From: Novosphingobium sp. TH158
GTDB lineage: Bacteria; Pseudomonadota; Alphaproteobacteria; Sphingomonadales; Sphingomonadaceae
Assembly: GCF_002855555.1 (NCBI RefSeq)
Contig: NZ_PKRT01000001.1
Span: forward strand, 372,001 to 436,000
Direction of reading: 5' to 3'
DNA: 64,000 bases
Notes under the pieces: model-generated
Databases searched by the model: none
Told to the model about the DNA's origin: nothing
Seen by the model: only the letters and a program-made list of their open reading frames with translations
In this document: one piece after another, positions 9,291 through 20,195 of the stretch
How positions within the stretch are numbered: position 1 is the stretch's first letter
Layout: every line of letters starts with the position of its first letter
Program-made: the position numbers and the translations under genes

Positions 9291-9958
9291 TGGCTGACCG
9301 TCATCTCGAACCCGATAGCCCGGAACTGCGCGCCCGCTGGGGCAATTTCGCGTTCAATGCGGCGTGGGATGCCAAGGCCAAGGCCGCAATTGCCCGCTAT
9401 CCTGCCGGACGCCAGCGTTCCGCGGTCATGGCCCTGCTCGACTATGCCCAGCGGCAGGTCGGCGAGGAAACCGGAACCCAGGGCTGGCTGCCGATCCCGG
9501 TGATGGAATATGTTGCCCGGTACCTCGACATGCCGGTGATCCGCGTGGTCGAAGTGGCAACCTTCTATTTCATGTACAACCTCGTCCCGGTCGGCAAATT
9601 CCACGTGCAGGTCTGCGGCACCACGCCGTGCATGCTGCGTGGTTCGGACGATCTGTTCGATGCCTGCCACAAGCGCGGGTTGAGCCGTGGCCACACCACC
9701 GACGATGGGATGTGGACGCTGACCGAAGTCGAATGCATGGGCAACTGTGCATCGGCGCCGATGGTCCAGATCAATGACGACAATTACGAGGATCTCACCG
9801 CAGAGCGCCTCGATGCCGTGCTCGATGCGCTTGCTGCGGGCAAGACGCCCAAGGCCGGCACTCAGGAGCCGGGCCGCCATACGGTAGAGCCGGTCGGCGG
9901 GCCGACCACGCTTTCCGCGATGGTTGGCGAGAACCACGATTACCGGAAGGAGTGGTAA
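9290..9958 (+). CDS. nuoE: NADH-quinone oxidoreductase subunit E
   Basis: The 24-kDa thioredoxin-like subunit, 222 residues, holding the N1a [2Fe-2S] cluster in the NADH module. Ligands are in VCGTTPCMLRG and VECMGNCASAPM. The block EVATFYFMYNLVPVGKFHVQ is typical. A roughly 40-residue C-terminal extension follows the core fold. The ATG overlaps the preceding TGA by one base; nuoF follows after 3 nt. Confidence 0.96.
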   Translation: MADRHLEPDSPELRARWGNFAFNAAWDAKAKAAIARYPAGRQRSAVMALLDYAQRQVGEETGTQGWLPIPVMEYVARYLDMPVIRVVEVATFYFMYNLVPVGKFHVQVCGTTPCMLRGSDDLFDACHKRGLSRGHTTDDGMWTLTEVECMGNCASAPMVQINDDNYEDLTAERLDAVLDALAAGKTPKAGTQEPGRHTVEPVGGPTTLSAMVGENHDYRKEW

Positions 9959-9961
9959 GCC

Positions 9962-11248
9962 ATGTCTTTGCAGGACAAGGACCGCATCTTCACCAACGTC
10001 TACGGCTACCAGCCGTGGAACCTGAAGGCTGCGCAGAAGCGCGGTGACTGGGACAACACCAAGAAGATCCTCGCCATGGGGCGGGACAAGATCGTCGAGG
10101 AAATCAAGGCGAGCGGCCTGCGCGGGCGTGGTGGGGCAGGCTTCCCCACCGGGCTCAAGTGGTCGTTCATGCCCAAGGAATACCGGCCGGACCGTCCGGG
10201 CTTCCTCGTCATCAACGCCGACGAATCCGAGCCCGGTTCGTGCAAGGACCGCGAGATCATCCGCCACGATCCGCACAAGCTGATCGAAGGCGCGCTGGTC
10301 GCCGGTTTCGCCATGGGAGCGCGCGCGGCCTACATTTACATCCGCGGTGAATACATTCGCGAGGCCGAGACGCTGTTTGCCGCCGTGCAGGAAGCATACG
10401 ACGCCGGCCTGATCGGCAAGAATGCCTGCAAGTCCGGCTACGATTTCGACGTTTTCGTCCACCGCGGCGCGGGCGCCTACATCTGCGGCGAAGAAACCGC
10501 GATGATCGAATCGATCGAGGGCAAGAAGGGCCAGCCGCGCCTCAAGCCCCCGTTCCCCGCCGGTGCCGGCCTCTATGGCTGCCCGACGACGGTGAACAAC
10601 GTTGAATCGATTGCCGTTGCCCCCACGATCATCCGGCGCGGCGCTGCCTGGTTCTCGTCCTTCGGGCGCGAGAACAACAAGGGCACCAAGCTGTTCCAGA
10701 TCTCGGGCCACGTGAACAAGCCCTGCGTCGTCGAAGAGGCGATGAGCATCCCGTTCAGCGAGCTGATCGAGAAGCACTGCGGCGGCATTCGCGGGGGCAA
10801 GGACAACTTGCTCGCGGTTATCCCCGGCGGTTCGTCGGTCCCGCTCGTCCCGGCAGCGGAAATCTGGGACGCGCCGATGGACTTCGACGGTCTCAAGGCG
10901 GTCGGATCGGGCCTCGGCACGGCGGCGGTCATCGTCATGGACAAGTCCACCGACATCGTCCGCGCCATCGCCCGCCTGTCGTACTTCTACAAGCATGAGT
11001 CCTGCGGCCAGTGCACGCCCTGCCGCGAAGGCACCGGCTGGATGTGGCGCGTGATGGAGCGCCTGCGCACCGGTGATGCCGATGTCGAGGAAATCGACAT
11101 GCTGCAGCAGGTGACCAAGCAGGTCGAAGGCCACACCATCTGCGCCCTTGGCGACGCGGCGGCATGGCCGATCCAGGGCCTGATCCGCCACTTCCGCCCA
11201 GAACTGGAGCGCCGCATCGCCGAGAACGTGCGGGAGGCTGCCGAGTGA
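9962..11248 (+). CDS. nuoF: NADH-quinone oxidoreductase subunit F (NADH and FMN site)
   Basis: The 51-kDa NADH-oxidising subunit, 428 residues. The NADH/FMN-binding motif [16 protein letters not shown], the [15 protein letters not shown] block and the N3 [4Fe-4S] ligands in [12 protein letters not shown] are all present, with the fourth cysteine near [13 protein letters not shown]. Length is normal. Its TGA overlaps the GTG start of a secreted-protein gene. Confidence 0.97.
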   Translation: MSLQDKDRIFTNVYGYQPWNLKAAQKRGDWDNTKKILAMGRDKIVEEIKASGLRGRGGAGFPTGLKWSFMPKEYRPDRPGFLVINADESEPGSCKDREIIRHDPHKLIEGALVAGFAMGARAAYIYIRGEYIREAETLFAAVQEAYDAGLIGKNACKSGYDFDVFVHRGAGAYICGEETAMIESIEGKKGQPRLKPPFPAGAGLYGCPTTVNNVESIAVAPTIIRRGAAWFSSFGRENNKGTKLFQISGHVNKPCVVEEAMSIPFSELIEKHCGGIRGGKDNLLAVIPGGSSVPLVPAAEIWDAPMDFDGLKAVGSGLGTAAVIVMDKSTDIVRAIARLSYFYKHESCGQCTPCREGTGWMWRVMERLRTGDADVEEIDMLQQVTKQVEGHTICALGDAAAWPIQGLIRHFRPELERRIAENVREAAE

Positions 11249-11967
11249 GCCTCCGCCGCATCCTCCTTGGCACTTGCGCAGCGATGCTGGCGCTTCCCGC
11301 CCAGGCGGCGGAAGCACCTTCGGTCGCGCAGATTCGCAAGTTCATGGCGGACTATGGCGCCTGTATCGTGCGCCGCGAGCCTGATCTGGCGCGCAAGGCC
11401 GTGCTGGAAGGCGCGAATTTTCATAGCGACAGCCCCGAAGGCAAGCGCCTGAAGCAGCGCGAATGCATGGACGAAGACCTGCTGCGCAACAGCTCGGGCG
11501 GCTTCCAGGGTCGGCTTCGCATGCGCTTCGACGAAGATACCTATCGCGGTGTCATCGCCGAAGCCCTGATGGCCAAGGGCATTCCCTCGCTCGATGAGGC
11601 GGCGCTCAAGGCGATCCCGCTGCTCACCTATGACGAGCCGCGCCCGCTTCGCACCCAGTACCGCGACGGCAAGCCGATCCCCGAGGAAAAGCTTGAGCGT
11701 GCCCGTGCCGCAATCGCCCGCAAGACCGAAGCGATGCTGATCGGCAAGCTGGGCGAGTGCGTGGTCCGCACCGCACCGGCCCCGGCCCGCGCGGTCATGT
11801 CCACTGCCATCGAGAGCCCCGGCGAGCTGCAGGCGCTCAATGCCCTTTCGCCCGCGCTCGGCCAGTGCATCAAGGCGGGCGAGACCGTATCGCTCGATCG
11901 CATGAGCTTGCGCGGTTCGCTCGCCATAGCCCAGTTCCGCCTGTCTCAGGCAAAGGTGGGGTCATGA
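11245..11967 (+). CDS. unknown secreted protein within the nuo operon
   Basis: A 240-residue protein starting at GTG 11245, overlapping the nuoF stop (GTGA), with GGGAGG upstream. It begins with a signal peptide ([21 protein letters not shown], cut near AQA-AE). The mature part is mostly helical in appearance and has four cysteines (YGACIV, RECMDE, GECVVR, GQCIKAG), enough for two disulfides. I recognise no domain. It would be periplasmic, so it cannot sit in the cytoplasmic arm of complex I; it could help the membrane arm or simply be co-expressed. Confidence 0.75.
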   Translation: MSLRRILLGTCAAMLALPAQAAEAPSVAQIRKFMADYGACIVRREPDLARKAVLEGANFHSDSPEGKRLKQRECMDEDLLRNSSGGFQGRLRMRFDEDTYRGVIAEALMAKGIPSLDEAALKAIPLLTYDEPRPLRTQYRDGKPIPEEKLERARAAIARKTEAMLIGKLGECVVRTAPAPARAVMSTAIESPGELQALNALSPALGQCIKAGETVSLDRMSLRGSLAIAQFRLSQAKVGS

Positions 11968-11968
11968 T

Positions 11969-12130
11969 GTGGGAGCGCTCTTCGATCTTGTCGGCTGGGT
12001 CCTCGATCTGGTCGTGCCAGACCGCGATCCGCGACAGCGCCGGCTCCAGCGGCTCGGTTGTATTATGTTTGGCGGCCTTGGACTCCTCGTCCTCGGTTTC
12101 GCCGTGTTTGAAGTTCTTGGGGGCGGCTAA
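11969..12130 (+). CDS. 53-residue single-helix membrane protein within the nuo operon
   Basis: A short frame from GTG 11969 to TAA 12128-12130. AGGTGGGG ends about 8 nt before the GTG. The product starts MGALFDLVGWVLDLVVPDR, continues with a basic stretch RQRRLQRL and ends in one hydrophobic helix (IMFGGLGLLVLGFAVFEVL). Its TAA shares its last base with the nuoG ATG (TAATG). An ATG at 11964 opens another frame, but that product is a serine-rich string without structure. I favour the GTG frame because of its Shine-Dalgarno sequence, the membrane helix and the coupling to nuoG. Confidence 0.65.
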   Translation: MGALFDLVGWVLDLVVPDRDPRQRRLQRLGCIMFGGLGLLVLGFAVFEVLGGG

Positions 12131-14136
12131 TGCCTAAAGTAACCGTCGACGGCATCGAACTCGAAGTTCCGCAGGGCGCTACCGTCCTGCAGGCCTGCGA
12201 GCTCGCCGGCAAGGAAATCCCGCGCTTTTGCTATCATGAGCGCCTGTCCATCGCCGGCAATTGCCGCATGTGCCTGGTCGAGGTTGCCCCCGGGCCGCCG
12301 AAGCCGCAGGCCAGCTGCGCTCTGCCCGCTGCCGAAGGGCAGACCATCCGCACCGACAGCGAAATGGTGAAGAAGGCGCGCGAAGGGGTGATGGAGTTTC
12401 TCCTCATCAACCACCCGCTCGATTGCCCGATCTGCGACCAGGGTGGCGAATGCGACCTGCAGGACCAGTCGGTCGCCTACGGTCGCGGTGCCTCGCGCTA
12501 TGACGAGAACAAGCGCGCGGTAACCGAAAAGTACATGGGCCCGCTGATCAAGACGGCGATGACCCGCTGCATCCATTGCACCCGCTGCGTGCGCTTCTCG
12601 GAAGAGATCGCCGGCGTGGACGAAATCGGCGCGCTCTATCGCGGCGAGGCGATGCAGATCACCACCTATCTCGAACGCGCCGCCAGGCACGAGATGAGCG
12701 CCAACGTGATCGACCTCTGCCCGGTCGGCGCGCTGACTTCGCGCCCCTATGCCTTCGAGGCGCGCCCGTGGGAGCTCAAGAAGACGCTGTCGATCGACGT
12801 GTCGGACGCTTGCGGTGCCAATATCCGGCTCGACTGCCGCGGCCGCGAAGTGCTGCGCATCCTGCCGCGCGTCAACGATGACGTGAACGAGGAATGGCTG
12901 TCGGACAAGGGCCGCTTCCAGGTCGATGGCCTGACCCGGCGCCGGCTCGACAAGGCCTGGTTGCGCAAGGATGGCAAGCTCGTTGCAGCCACCTGGGAAG
13001 AGGCCTTTGCCGCTGTCGCCCGGGTCAAGCCGGGCAAGGATGTGGCCGTGGTCGCCGGTGACCTCGTCGATTGCGAGACCATGTTCGCCGCCAAGGCGCT
13101 TGCCGGTGCGCTGGGCTCCAGCCTGCTCGAAGGCCGCCAGACCGGCCTTGACTACGATTGCTCGAACCTTGCCGCAGTGAACTTCAACTCGACGTTCTCT
13201 GGCATCGAAACGGCGGACGCCATCCTGATCGTCGGCAGCCACGTGCGCTGGGAAGCGCCGCTGGTGATGACGCGCATCCGCAAGGCTGCGAAGAATGGCG
13301 CGAAGATTTTCGTTGTCGGACCGGAATGGGAAACCACCGTCCCGGCAACGTTCCTTGGCAACGACCTGTCGGTGCTCGACAAGCTGCCCAAGGCTGCGGA
13401 AGAGGTCTTCAAGGCCGCTGCCCGTCCGGCGCTGATCCTCGGCGGGGCTGCGCTCGGCAAGGGCGCGCTGGCTTCGGGCCTGGCGCTTTCCGACAAGTAC
13501 GGACTGGTCCGGGACGGCTGGAACGGCTTCAACGTGCTCCACATGGCGGCAAGCCGCATGGGCGGGCTGATGCTCGGCTACGCACAGAAGACCGGCATCG
13601 CCGAACTGGTCGCTGCCAAGCCGAAGATGCTGATCTCGCTGGGTGCTGATGAAGTCGATTACGCGAAGTTCTCGGACTCGATCATTGTCTACATCGGCCA
13701 CCACGGCGACAAGGCTGCCCATGCCGCCGACATCATCCTGCCGGCAGCCGCCTTCAGCGAGAAGGCCGGCACTTACGTCAACACCGAAGGCCGCGTGCAA
13801 TTTGCCGACAAGGCCGTCTTCGCTCCGGGCGATGCCCGCGAGGACTGGACGATCCTGCGCGCCATGGCCGATGCGCTGGGCGTCTCGGTCGGCTTCGACA
13901 GCTTCGATGAACTGCGCTCGGCCATGATCGCTGCTGTCCCGGCGCTTGGCGTCGAAGGCCTGGCCGACTACGGCGCTCTGCCCAAGGCCGGCAAGGCGAA
14001 GGCCGCCGGTGCGGTTGAAGCTTACCCGATCAAGGATTTCTACCTCACCAACCCCATCGCTCGCGCAAGCGAGACGATGCAGCGCTGCTCGGCAGAACTG
14101 CTGCACGGTGAAGAACTCGCGGAGGCTGCGGAATGA
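12130..14136 (+). CDS. nuoG: NADH-quinone oxidoreductase subunit G
   Basis: The 75-kDa subunit, 668 residues, with the iron-sulfur chain leading from NuoF. The N-terminal [2Fe-2S] ligands are in [19 protein letters not shown], the His-ligated cluster is in [19 protein letters not shown], and the next [4Fe-4S] ligands are in [12 protein letters not shown] and LCPVGAL. A molybdopterin-oxidoreductase-like domain without a cofactor role follows. It is shorter than the E. coli protein (about 900 residues), as is usual in alphaproteobacteria. Confidence 0.96.
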   Translation: MPKVTVDGIELEVPQGATVLQACELAGKEIPRFCYHERLSIAGNCRMCLVEVAPGPPKPQASCALPAAEGQTIRTDSEMVKKAREGVMEFLLINHPLDCPICDQGGECDLQDQSVAYGRGASRYDENKRAVTEKYMGPLIKTAMTRCIHCTRCVRFSEEIAGVDEIGALYRGEAMQITTYLERAARHEMSANVIDLCPVGALTSRPYAFEARPWELKKTLSIDVSDACGANIRLDCRGREVLRILPRVNDDVNEEWLSDKGRFQVDGLTRRRLDKAWLRKDGKLVAATWEEAFAAVARVKPGKDVAVVAGDLVDCETMFAAKALAGALGSSLLEGRQTGLDYDCSNLAAVNFNSTFSGIETADAILIVGSHVRWEAPLVMTRIRKAAKNGAKIFVVGPEWETTVPATFLGNDLSVLDKLPKAAEEVFKAAARPALILGGAALGKGALASGLALSDKYGLVRDGWNGFNVLHMAASRMGGLMLGYAQKTGIAELVAAKPKMLISLGADEVDYAKFSDSIIVYIGHHGDKAAHAADIILPAAAFSEKAGTYVNTEGRVQFADKAVFAPGDAREDWTILRAMADALGVSVGFDSFDELRSAMIAAVPALGVEGLADYGALPKAGKAKAAGAVEAYPIKDFYLTNPIARASETMQRCSAELLHGEELAEAAE

Positions 14137-15182
14137 CCGCCTTCTTCCAATCGCTCGGTATGAGCTATGACTGGGCCTGGGCGCTCGCGACGATCTGCGG
14201 CATCCTGCTGATCGCGCTGCCGCTGATGCTCGGCGTTGCCATGATCATCTATGCCGATCGCAAGATCTGGGCGGCGATGGCGCTTCGCCGTGGCCCAAAC
14301 GTGGTCGGTCCCTTCGGCTTGCTGCAAAGCTTTGCCGACGGTCTCAAGGTCTTCCTGCAGGAAACCATCATCCCCTCGGCGGCGAACAAAGGCCTGTTCC
14401 TGATCGCGCCGATCATCACCTTCACCGTGGCCTTGCTGGCCTGGGCGGTGCTGCCGTTCAATTCGGGCGCGATCCTCGCCGATATCAATGTCGGCCTGCT
14501 CTATGTCCTCGCGATCTCGTCGCTGGGTGTTTACGGCACGGTGATCGCGGGCTGGTCTTCGAACTCGAAGTATCCGTTCTTCTCGGCGATGCGCGCCTCG
14601 GCGCAGATGATCTCGTACGAAGTCTCGATCGGCTTCATCCTGATCTGCGTGGTTCTCTGGGCCGACAGCTTCAACCTCAAGACCATTGTCGAGGCGCAGC
14701 GCGATCACGTCTGGCTGTTCAACGGCTTCGTGTTCAATCCGCTGTTGTTCCCGATGTGGGTGATGTTCCTCATCTCCGGCATGGCCGAGACCCAGCGCGC
14801 GCCGTTCGACCTGACCGAAGCGGAATCTGAACTCGTCGCCGGCTACCAGACCGAATATTCGTCGATGGCATTCGCGCTCTACTGGCTCGGTGAATATGCC
14901 AACGTGCTGCTGATGTGCGCGCTCAACGCCACGCTGTTCTGGGGCGGTTACCTGCCGCCGATGAACATCGACCTGATCCCCTGGTTCGACATTCCGGGCG
15001 TGGTCTGGGTGCTGCTCAAGATCCTGTTCTTCTTCTTTGTCTTCTCCTGGGTGAAGGCAACCGTTCCCCGCTATCGCTATGACCAGCTGATGCGGCTTGG
15101 CTGGAAGGTGTTCCTGCCGGTGTCGCTGGGCTTCGTGGTGCTGGTTTCGGGCTATCTCATGTTCACGAGGTATGGCGCATGA
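14133..15182 (+). CDS. nuoH: NADH-quinone oxidoreductase subunit H
   Basis: A 349-residue membrane subunit at the junction of the two arms, forming part of the quinone chamber. About eight helices are visible. The family motifs [24 protein letters not shown] (in part), [17 protein letters not shown] and [20 protein letters not shown] are intact, including the charged loop. The ATG overlaps the nuoG stop (ATGA) and the nuoH stop overlaps the nuoI ATG. Confidence 0.97.
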   Translation: MTAFFQSLGMSYDWAWALATICGILLIALPLMLGVAMIIYADRKIWAAMALRRGPNVVGPFGLLQSFADGLKVFLQETIIPSAANKGLFLIAPIITFTVALLAWAVLPFNSGAILADINVGLLYVLAISSLGVYGTVIAGWSSNSKYPFFSAMRASAQMISYEVSIGFILICVVLWADSFNLKTIVEAQRDHVWLFNGFVFNPLLFPMWVMFLISGMAETQRAPFDLTEAESELVAGYQTEYSSMAFALYWLGEYANVLLMCALNATLFWGGYLPPMNIDLIPWFDIPGVVWVLLKILFFFFVFSWVKATVPRYRYDQLMRLGWKVFLPVSLGFVVLVSGYLMFTRYGA

Positions 15183-15664
15183 CCGCCGCGCAACTCATCA
15201 AGAGCTTCACGCTCTGGGAATTCGTCAAGGCTCACTGGCTGACCCTGAAGTACTTCTTCAGGCCCAAGGCGACGATCAACTATCCGTTCGAGAAGAACCC
15301 GCTTTCGCCCCGTTTCCGCGGCGAGCATGCGCTGCGCCGTTATCCCAACGGCGAGGAACGCTGCATCGCCTGCAAGCTGTGCGAAGCCGTCTGCCCGGCG
15401 CAGGCGATCACGATCGAGGCGGAACCGCGGGCCGACGGCAGCCGCCGTACCACGCGTTACGATATCGACATGACCAAGTGCATCTACTGCGGATTCTGCC
15501 AGGAAGCCTGCCCGGTCGATGCCATCGTCGAAGGCCCGAACCTCGAATTCGCGACCGAAACGCGCGAGGAACTGCTCTACGACAAGGCCAAGCTGCTGGC
15601 GAACGGGGACAAGTGGGAGCGGGCGATTGCCGCGAACCTTGAAGCCGACGCGCCGTATCGATAG
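15179..15664 (+). CDS. nuoI: NADH-quinone oxidoreductase subunit I
   Basis: A 161-residue subunit with two [4Fe-4S] clusters (N6a and N6b) in paired ferredoxin motifs [12 protein letters not shown] and [12 protein letters not shown]. An N-terminal amphipathic part ([17 protein letters not shown]) lies on the membrane. Length and motif spacing are normal. It overlaps nuoH by 4 nt and precedes nuoJ by 11 nt. Confidence 0.97.
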   Translation: MTAAQLIKSFTLWEFVKAHWLTLKYFFRPKATINYPFEKNPLSPRFRGEHALRRYPNGEERCIACKLCEAVCPAQAITIEAEPRADGSRRTTRYDIDMTKCIYCGFCQEACPVDAIVEGPNLEFATETREELLYDKAKLLANGDKWERAIAANLEADAPYR

Positions 15665-15675
15665 GGGCGCGCGCA

Positions 15676-16296
15676 ATGACGATCCAGCTTTTCGCCTTCT
15701 ATCTGTTCGCCACGCTCACCTGCCTTTCCGGCGCGGTGACCATCCTGGCGCGCAATCCGGTGCACTCCGTGCTCTGGCTGATCCTTGCCTTCTTCAACGC
15801 GGCGGGCCTCATGGTCCTCGTCGGGGCCGAATTCATCGCCATGCTGCTGGTGATTGTCTATGTCGGCGCGGTTGCGGTGCTGTTCCTGTTCGTCGTCATG
15901 ATGCTCGACATCGACTTCGCCGAACTGCGCGCAGGCTTCATCCGCAACTTCCCGCTGGGCATGGCGCTTGCCGTGGTCCTGCTGGTTGAACTGCTTATCG
16001 GTATCGGTGCCTATCGCATCGGCGCGATGAAGCTCGGCACGCCTTCGGGTGAGGGGGCCGCGCCGCTCGGCACGACCAACACCGAGGCAATCGGTGCGCT
16101 GCTCTACAGCAAGTACCTGTTCCTGTTCGAGGCAGCGGGCATGATCCTGCTGGTCGCCATGGTCGGAGCCATCGTGCTGACGCACCGCCAGCGTGGCGAC
16201 GTGCGTGGCCAGAATATCGCCAAGCAGATCGCGCGCCGTCCGCAGGATGCGACGGTGAACGTTAAGCCTGAAGTGGGCGGGGGGGTCTCGCTGTGA
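15676..16296 (+). CDS. nuoJ: NADH-quinone oxidoreductase subunit J
   Basis: A 206-residue membrane subunit (ND6 homologue) with about five helices. The typical blocks [19 protein letters not shown] and [25 protein letters not shown] contain the pi-bulge helix involved in coupling. The C-terminal cytoplasmic tail is short and polar. Its stop overlaps the GTG of nuoK. Confidence 0.96.
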   Translation: MTIQLFAFYLFATLTCLSGAVTILARNPVHSVLWLILAFFNAAGLMVLVGAEFIAMLLVIVYVGAVAVLFLFVVMMLDIDFAELRAGFIRNFPLGMALAVVLLVELLIGIGAYRIGAMKLGTPSGEGAAPLGTTNTEAIGALLYSKYLFLFEAAGMILLVAMVGAIVLTHRQRGDVRGQNIAKQIARRPQDATVNVKPEVGGGVSL

Positions 16297-16598
16297 TTGG
16301 TATCGAGCATTATGTCGCGGTGAGCGCGATCCTGTTCACGCTCGGCGTGCTGGGAATCTTCCTCAACCGCAAGAACGTGATCGTCATCCTGATGGCGATC
16401 GAGCTGATCCTGCTGGCGGTGAACCTCAACCTCGTCGCCTTCAGCAGCTTCCTCGGCGACCTGACCGGGCAGATTTTCGCCATGTTCGTGCTGACCGTTG
16501 CCGCTGGTGAAGCGGCCGTGGGCCTGGCGATCCTGGTCATCTACTTCCGCCGTCGCGGCACCATCGCCGTTGATGACGTCAACCGGATGAAGGGATAA
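16293..16598 (+). CDS. nuoK: NADH-quinone oxidoreductase subunit K
   Basis: A 101-residue three-helix membrane subunit (ND4L homologue). The conserved membrane glutamates are seen in [13 protein letters not shown] and in [12 protein letters not shown]. The GTG start at 16293 overlaps the nuoJ stop (GTGA), and the product has normal length with the usual end [16 protein letters not shown]. Confidence 0.97.
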   Translation: MIGIEHYVAVSAILFTLGVLGIFLNRKNVIVILMAIELILLAVNLNLVAFSSFLGDLTGQIFAMFVLTVAAGEAAVGLAILVIYFRRRGTIAVDDVNRMKG

Positions 16599-16603
16599 TT
16601 CCG

Positions 16604-18649
16604 GTGAATTCGATCCTCTTCATCGTATTCCTGCCGTTGCTGGCCGCGATCGTCGCCGGCCTTGGCAACCGCATGATCGGCAACACGGTTGCCAAGTCGG
16701 TCACCACGGGTGCGCTGTTCATTTCCTGCGCGCTTTCGTGGCCGGTGTTCATCGGCTTCCTCTCGGGAAGTGCCCATGAAAGCGTCACGCCGGTCCTGCT
16801 GTGGATGCAGTCGGGTTCGCTGAGCGTGGACTGGGCCCTGCGCGTCGATACGCTGACCGCGGTCATGCTGGTGGTCATCACCACCGTCTCGGCGCTGGTC
16901 CATCTCTATTCGTGGAGCTACATGGAAGAAGACCCGGACCAGCCGCGGTTCTTCGCTTATCTCAGCCTCTTCACCTTCGCCATGCTCATGCTGGTGACGG
17001 CCGACAACCTCGTGCAGATGTTCTTCGGCTGGGAAGGGGTGGGCCTCGCGTCCTACCTTCTGATCGGTTTCTGGTTCCGCAAGCCGAGTGCCAGCGCTGC
17101 TGCGATCAAGGCCTTCGTGGTCAACCGCGTGGGCGACCTTGGCTTCATGCTGGGCATCTTTGGCACCTACCTGGTTTTCAACACGGTCTCCATCCCGCAG
17201 ATCCTTGAGCAGGCGCCTGCGATGGCCGGCTCGACCATCGGCTTCCTTGGCTATCGCTGGGATACGATGACGATCCTGTGCGTGCTGTTGTTCATCGGCG
17301 CGATGGGCAAGTCGGCGCAGCTGGGCCTGCACACCTGGCTGCCCGATGCGATGGAAGGCCCGACCCCGGTCTCCGCGCTGATCCACGCTGCGACCATGGT
17401 TACCGCCGGCGTGTTCATGGTCTGCCGCCTCTCGCCCATGTTCGAGACGAGCGAAGCGGCCATGACGCTGGTCACCTATGTTGGCGCCGCCACCTGCATC
17501 TTCGCGGCAACCGTGGGTACCACACAGTGGGACATCAAGCGGGTTATCGCCTATTCGACCTGCTCGCAGCTTGGCTTCATGTTCTTTGCGGCCGGTGTCG
17601 GCGCCTATGGCGCTGCCATGTTCCACCTGTTCACGCACGCCTTCTTCAAGGCCCTGCTGTTCCTTGGCGCGGGCTCGGTCATCCATGCGATGCACCACGA
17701 ACAGGACATGCGCTATTACGGCGGCCTGCGTAAGCACATCCCGCTGACTTTCTGGGCCATGATGGCCGGCACGCTGGCGATCACCGGTGTTGGCGTCTAT
17801 TGGTTCCACGCCGGTTTTGCAGGCTTCCATTCCAAGGATGCGATCCTCGAGGCAGCCTATGCCAGCGGCACCGGAGCGGGACGCGCTGCTTTCTGGATCG
17901 GTGTCAGCGCGGCGCTGCTCACCAGCTTCTATTCCTGGCGCCTGATCTTCCTGACCTTCTTCGGCAAGCCGCGCTGGTCGCAGTCGGAGCATATCCAGCA
18001 CGCGGTGCATGATGCCCACGGGCATGACGATCATGCCCACGGCCATGCGCACGACGACCACGGCCATGCCGATCACGGTCACGACGACGGAACGGCTGGT
18101 TACCATCCGCATGAGAGCCCGCTGCCCATGCTGGTGCCGCTCATCGTGCTCACCGCGGGAGCCGTGTTCGCAGGCTGGGTCTTCAGCCATGCCTTCCTTG
18201 AGGACGCTGGCTTCTGGGGCAAGGCCATCGCCTATGACGAACACCTGATGCACGCGATGCATGAAGTGCCGCTGTGGGTGAAGCTTTCGGCCACCGTGGT
18301 CATGCTGATCGGCTTGTTCACCGCCTGGCTGGCCTATATCCGCAACCCCAAGCTGCCCGCCGCTTTCGTCGAGCAGTTCGGCGTCCTGCACAAGTTCTTC
18401 TACAACAAGTGGTTCTTCGACGAGCTCTACCACTTCCTTTTCGTCCGCCCGGCCTTCTGGTTCGGCAAGGTGTTCTGGAAGCAGGGTGATATCGGCCTGA
18501 TCGACCGCTTCGGTCCGAACGGTGCCGCCTGGCTCGTCGCGCAGAGCGCCGGCGTCGCCCGGAAGGTCCAGACGGGTTACCTCTATTCCTATGCGCTGAT
18601 CATGCTGCTCGGCCTTGTCGGCGCAATCAGTTGGGTGATGGTGGGATAA
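16604..18649 (+). CDS. nuoL: NADH-quinone oxidoreductase subunit L with a histidine-rich loop
   Basis: The 681-residue distal antiporter-like subunit, with its lateral helix at the C-terminus. Proton-channel motifs include [58 protein letters not shown] (in part) and [11 protein letters not shown]. The start is GTG 16604. An unusual cytoplasm- or periplasm-facing loop at about residues 463-506 carries 15 histidines, many in [14 protein letters not shown] order, between helices near the C-terminal third. The rest is a normal NuoL. Confidence 0.96.
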   Translation: MNSILFIVFLPLLAAIVAGLGNRMIGNTVAKSVTTGALFISCALSWPVFIGFLSGSAHESVTPVLLWMQSGSLSVDWALRVDTLTAVMLVVITTVSALVHLYSWSYMEEDPDQPRFFAYLSLFTFAMLMLVTADNLVQMFFGWEGVGLASYLLIGFWFRKPSASAAAIKAFVVNRVGDLGFMLGIFGTYLVFNTVSIPQILEQAPAMAGSTIGFLGYRWDTMTILCVLLFIGAMGKSAQLGLHTWLPDAMEGPTPVSALIHAATMVTAGVFMVCRLSPMFETSEAAMTLVTYVGAATCIFAATVGTTQWDIKRVIAYSTCSQLGFMFFAAGVGAYGAAMFHLFTHAFFKALLFLGAGSVIHAMHHEQDMRYYGGLRKHIPLTFWAMMAGTLAITGVGVYWFHAGFAGFHSKDAILEAAYASGTGAGRAAFWIGVSAALLTSFYSWRLIFLTFFGKPRWSQSEHIQHAVHDAHGHDDHAHGHAHDDHGHADHGHDDGTAGYHPHESPLPMLVPLIVLTAGAVFAGWVFSHAFLEDAGFWGKAIAYDEHLMHAMHEVPLWVKLSATVVMLIGLFTAWLAYIRNPKLPAAFVEQFGVLHKFFYNKWFFDELYHFLFVRPAFWFGKVFWKQGDIGLIDRFGPNGAAWLVAQSAGVARKVQTGYLYSYALIMLLGLVGAISWVMVG

Positions 18650-18653
18650 GACA

Positions 18654-20195
18654 ATGAACGATTTTCCCATCCTTTCGCTGATGCTGCTGGTGCCGCTCGC
18701 TGGTGCCGTGGCCTGCCTCGTCAGCCCCGCGAAGACCGCGCGGCAGATCGCTCTTGCGGCAACGCTTGCCGATCTCGTGCTCGGCCTTGTCCTGTGGAGC
18801 CAGTTCCAGGTTGGCGGCGATCGCTGGCAGTTCCAGGAAAATGTCGCGCTGTTTGCCGGCTTTTCGTGGAAGCTCGGCATCGACGGCATCGCCCTGCTGC
18901 TGATCATGCTTTCGGTTTTCCTGATGCCGGTCTGCGTGCTGGCCAGCCAGTCTGTCGAAAAGCGCGTTGGCGAATACATGAGCGCCTTCCTGCTGATGGA
19001 AGTGCTGATGATCGGCGTCTTCGCGGCGCAGGACCTGTTCCTGTTCTACATCATGTTCGAAGCCGGCCTGATCCCGATGTACCTGATCATCGGCGTCTGG
19101 GGCGGAGCCGACAGGATCTACGCCAGCTACAAGTTCTTCCTCTACACGCTGCTTGGTTCGGTGCTGATGCTGATCGCCATGCTGTGGATGGTGAACGAGG
19201 CCGGCACGACCGACATTCCGACGCTGATGGAATACAACTTCACGCCCGAGGCCCAGACCTGGTTGTGGCTTGCCTTCTTCGCCAGCTTCGCGGTGAAGAT
19301 GCCGATGTGGCCGGTGCACACATGGCTGCCCGATGCCCACGTGCAGGCTCCGACTGCGGGTTCGATCATCCTTGCCGGCGTCCTGCTGAAGATGGGCGGC
19401 TACGGGTTCATCCGCTTCAGCCTGCCCATGTTCCCGGAAGCCTCGGCACAGTTCGCCTGGCTGGTCTTCGCCCTGTCGATGATCGCGGTTGTCGTTACTT
19501 CGCTGATCGCGCTGGTGCAGAACGACATGAAGAAGCTGATCGCCTATTCCTCGGTTGCGCACATGGCGATCGTGACGATCGGCCTGTTCTCGTTCAACAA
19601 GCAGGGCCTCGAAGGCTCGATGATTGTCATGCTCAGCCATGGCCTCGTCTCGGGTGCGCTGTTCCTCTGCGTCGGCATCATCTATGACCGACTGCACACG
19701 CGCGAGATCGACCGTTACGGCGGGCTTTCGATCAACATGCCGAAGTATGCGCTGTTCTTCATGCTGTTCACCATGGCCTCGGTCGGCCTGCCGGCCACTT
19801 CGGGCTTCGTCGGCGAATTCCTCAGCCTGACGGGCATCTACCAGGTGTCGAGCTGGGTGGCCTTCGTCTGCGGCACCGGCGTGATCCTCGGTGCGGCCTA
19901 CATGCTCTATCTCTACCGCCGCGTCGCTTTCGGCGAGCAGAAGAACGCCGATGCCGCCGCCATGCCCGATCTCGACAAGCGCGAACTGCTGATGGTTGTC
20001 GCTCTTGCCGCGCCGGTGCTGTGGATGGGCATCTATCCCGAAAGTTTCCTTGCGCCGATGCGCAAGGACATCGCCCAGCTCGAGGCTCGCGTTGCGCGGG
20101 CCAAGCCGCACGGCGACGCCCAGCTCGCCGCGGGAAAACCGGCAGCCAAACCTGCCGAACATCACGATAATCAAGCGCATGAGGGGGCGCACTAA
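18654..20195 (+). CDS. nuoM: NADH-quinone oxidoreductase subunit M
   Basis: A 513-residue antiporter-like proton-pumping subunit with about fourteen helices. Typical blocks are FYIMFEAGLIPMYLIIGVWGG (in part), YKFFLYTLLGSVLML, MWPVHTWLPDAHVQAPTAGS and AYSSVAHMAIVTIGLFSFN. The C-terminal tail is polar and charged. It starts 4 nt after nuoL, and its TAA and the nuoN ATG share one base (TAATG). Confidence 0.97.
   Translation: MNDFPILSLMLLVPLAGAVACLVSPAKTARQIALAATLADLVLGLVLWSQFQVGGDRWQFQENVALFAGFSWKLGIDGIALLLIMLSVFLMPVCVLASQSVEKRVGEYMSAFLLMEVLMIGVFAAQDLFLFYIMFEAGLIPMYLIIGVWGGADRIYASYKFFLYTLLGSVLMLIAMLWMVNEAGTTDIPTLMEYNFTPEAQTWLWLAFFASFAVKMPMWPVHTWLPDAHVQAPTAGSIILAGVLLKMGGYGFIRFSLPMFPEASAQFAWLVFALSMIAVVVTSLIALVQNDMKKLIAYSSVAHMAIVTIGLFSFNKQGLEGSMIVMLSHGLVSGALFLCVGIIYDRLHTREIDRYGGLSINMPKYALFFMLFTMASVGLPATSGFVGEFLSLTGIYQVSSWVAFVCGTGVILGAAYMLYLYRRVAFGEQKNADAAAMPDLDKRELLMVVALAAPVLWMGIYPESFLAPMRKDIAQLEARVARAKPHGDAQLAAGKPAAKPAEHHDNQAHEGAH

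Noticed and set aside
9089..11317. 742-residue minus-strand open frame opposite nuoE and nuoF
   Set aside because: It is a high-GC shadow of strongly conserved complex I genes. Its product is rich in Arg, Asp and His without domains.
11964..12137. ATG frame at 11964 ahead of nuoG
   Set aside because: Its product is a serine-rich string, and the GTG frame at 11969 has a better Shine-Dalgarno distance and a plausible membrane helix.
12127..14106. 659-residue minus-strand frame opposite nuoG
   Set aside because: Shadow of nuoG caused by third-position GC bias.
16541..18979. 812-residue minus-strand frame opposite nuoL
   Set aside because: Antisense shadow of nuoL and nuoM, with a Glu/Arg/His-rich composition and no recognisable domain.
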